Below, piece after piece: positions 5,035 to 5,308 of a DNA stretch of 5,308 nucleotides. Source of the DNA: Cyclobacteriaceae bacterium (GTDB lineage Bacteria; Bacteroidota; Bacteroidia; Cytophagales; Cyclobacteriaceae); NCBI GenBank assembly GCA_025363495.1, contig JANYDR010000296.1:1-5308 (forward strand). Direction: 5' to 3'. The notes under the pieces were generated by a model, which was given only the letters and a program-made list of their open reading frames with translations, was not told the DNA's origin and did no database searches. Numbering within the stretch: the stretch's first letter is position 1; every line of letters starts with the position of its first letter. A program made the position numbers and the translations under genes.

Positions 5035-5308
5035 TTAGTTGTTAATCATATCCATAAAAATCGCTTCCAAATCACTCTTCACTATTGTTATCTCATGTAC
5101 TCCGATTCCATTGCTTACCAGATACGCATTGATCCGCATTATTTCCTCTCTTGACATAACGGGCACTACCATTCTGTCATTTTCCAACCTCACCGGGATT
5201 GAAAAATCCTGAAGTATCTTCATGGCCATTGTATCATCGCCTGTTCCGAGAGTAATAAACGAAGTGCTTTGCTGTGCGCCTTTCAATTCAGTCAGCGTTC
5301 CCTGGAAT
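5035..5308 (-). CDS. ABC transporter ATP-binding protein, C-terminal part only
   Basis: The last 90 codons of a minus-strand gene whose 5' part lies beyond the right edge. The frame is open to the edge, beginning FQGTLTELKGAQQ. This is the region after the ATPase core in BcrA-like export ATPases, where a phrase such as FQG-T-x-E-L follows the H-loop, and then a small alpha/beta tail domain senses or couples to the permease (VRLENDRMVVPVMSREEI, then VSNGIGVHEITIVKSDLEAIFMDM near the end). The closing DLEAIFMDM matches the family ending (LE-x-x-F-x-x). Walker A, Walker B and signature motifs would lie outside the window, so they cannot be checked. A TTG at 5286 is not the start, because coding continues upstream. 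Assignment rests on the C-terminal pattern and on the permease three bases downstream. Confidence 0.85.
   Translation of the reverse strand, partial: FQGTLTELKGAQQSTSFITLGTGDDTMAMKILQDFSIPVRLENDRMVVPVMSREEIMRINAYLVSNGIGVHEITIVKSDLEAIFMDMINN

Noticed and set aside
5035..5286. Separate small gene starting with TTG at 5286
   Set aside because: The frame continues upstream to the window edge with family-typical residues (FQGTLTEL), so this is the tail of the ABC ATPase.

Overview
The window looks like chromosomal DNA of a Bacteroidota bacterium, probably of the Cytophagia/Chitinophagia type. This is inferred from four things: protein flavour (a DJ-1/PfpI-AraC regulator typical of the phylum, and a secreted protein with an SAQ-type signal peptide), mostly absent Shine-Dalgarno sequences with A-rich leaders, AT-rich spacers with short-unit intergenic repeats, and possible TAnnTTTG-like promoter boxes. 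No rRNA, tRNA, CRISPR array, transposase or phage gene was seen.

Layout from left to right: (1) the 5' part of a secreted small alpha/beta protein on the minus strand, running off the left edge. (2) Repeat element A (345-502). (3) A fold-type I PLP-dependent aminotransferase on the minus strand (510-1628). (4) Repeat element B (1646-1806), then an apparently gene-free spacer with two strong hairpins, to 2036. (5) A tight minus-strand pair made of a SnoaL/NTF2-like protein (2481-2861) and a four-helix membrane protein (2037-2468), closed by a likely intrinsic terminator that overlaps the last codons. (6) Divergent from this pair, a GlxA-type transcription regulator on the plus strand (2978-3970). 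(7) A convergent spacer with repeat element C (4084-4230). (8) The end of a bacitracin/lantibiotic-type ABC exporter operon on the minus strand: permease (4258-5031) and the C-terminus of its ATPase (from 5035, running off the right edge).

The functional units appear separate. The divergent regulator most likely controls the SnoaL-like/membrane protein pair. The ABC genes form their own operon. The aminotransferase stands alone and is bracketed by repeat elements on both sides.

The most unusual feature is a set of three intergenic elements (A, B, C). They are 147-161 bp long and differ in sequence, but share one architecture: short-unit, mostly heptameric repeats at one end, the same kind of repeat inverted at the other end, and a core of about 70-95 bp that carries further nested inverted repeats. 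They may be one class of structured, possibly mobile or regulatory, repeat. The genes themselves belong to known families.
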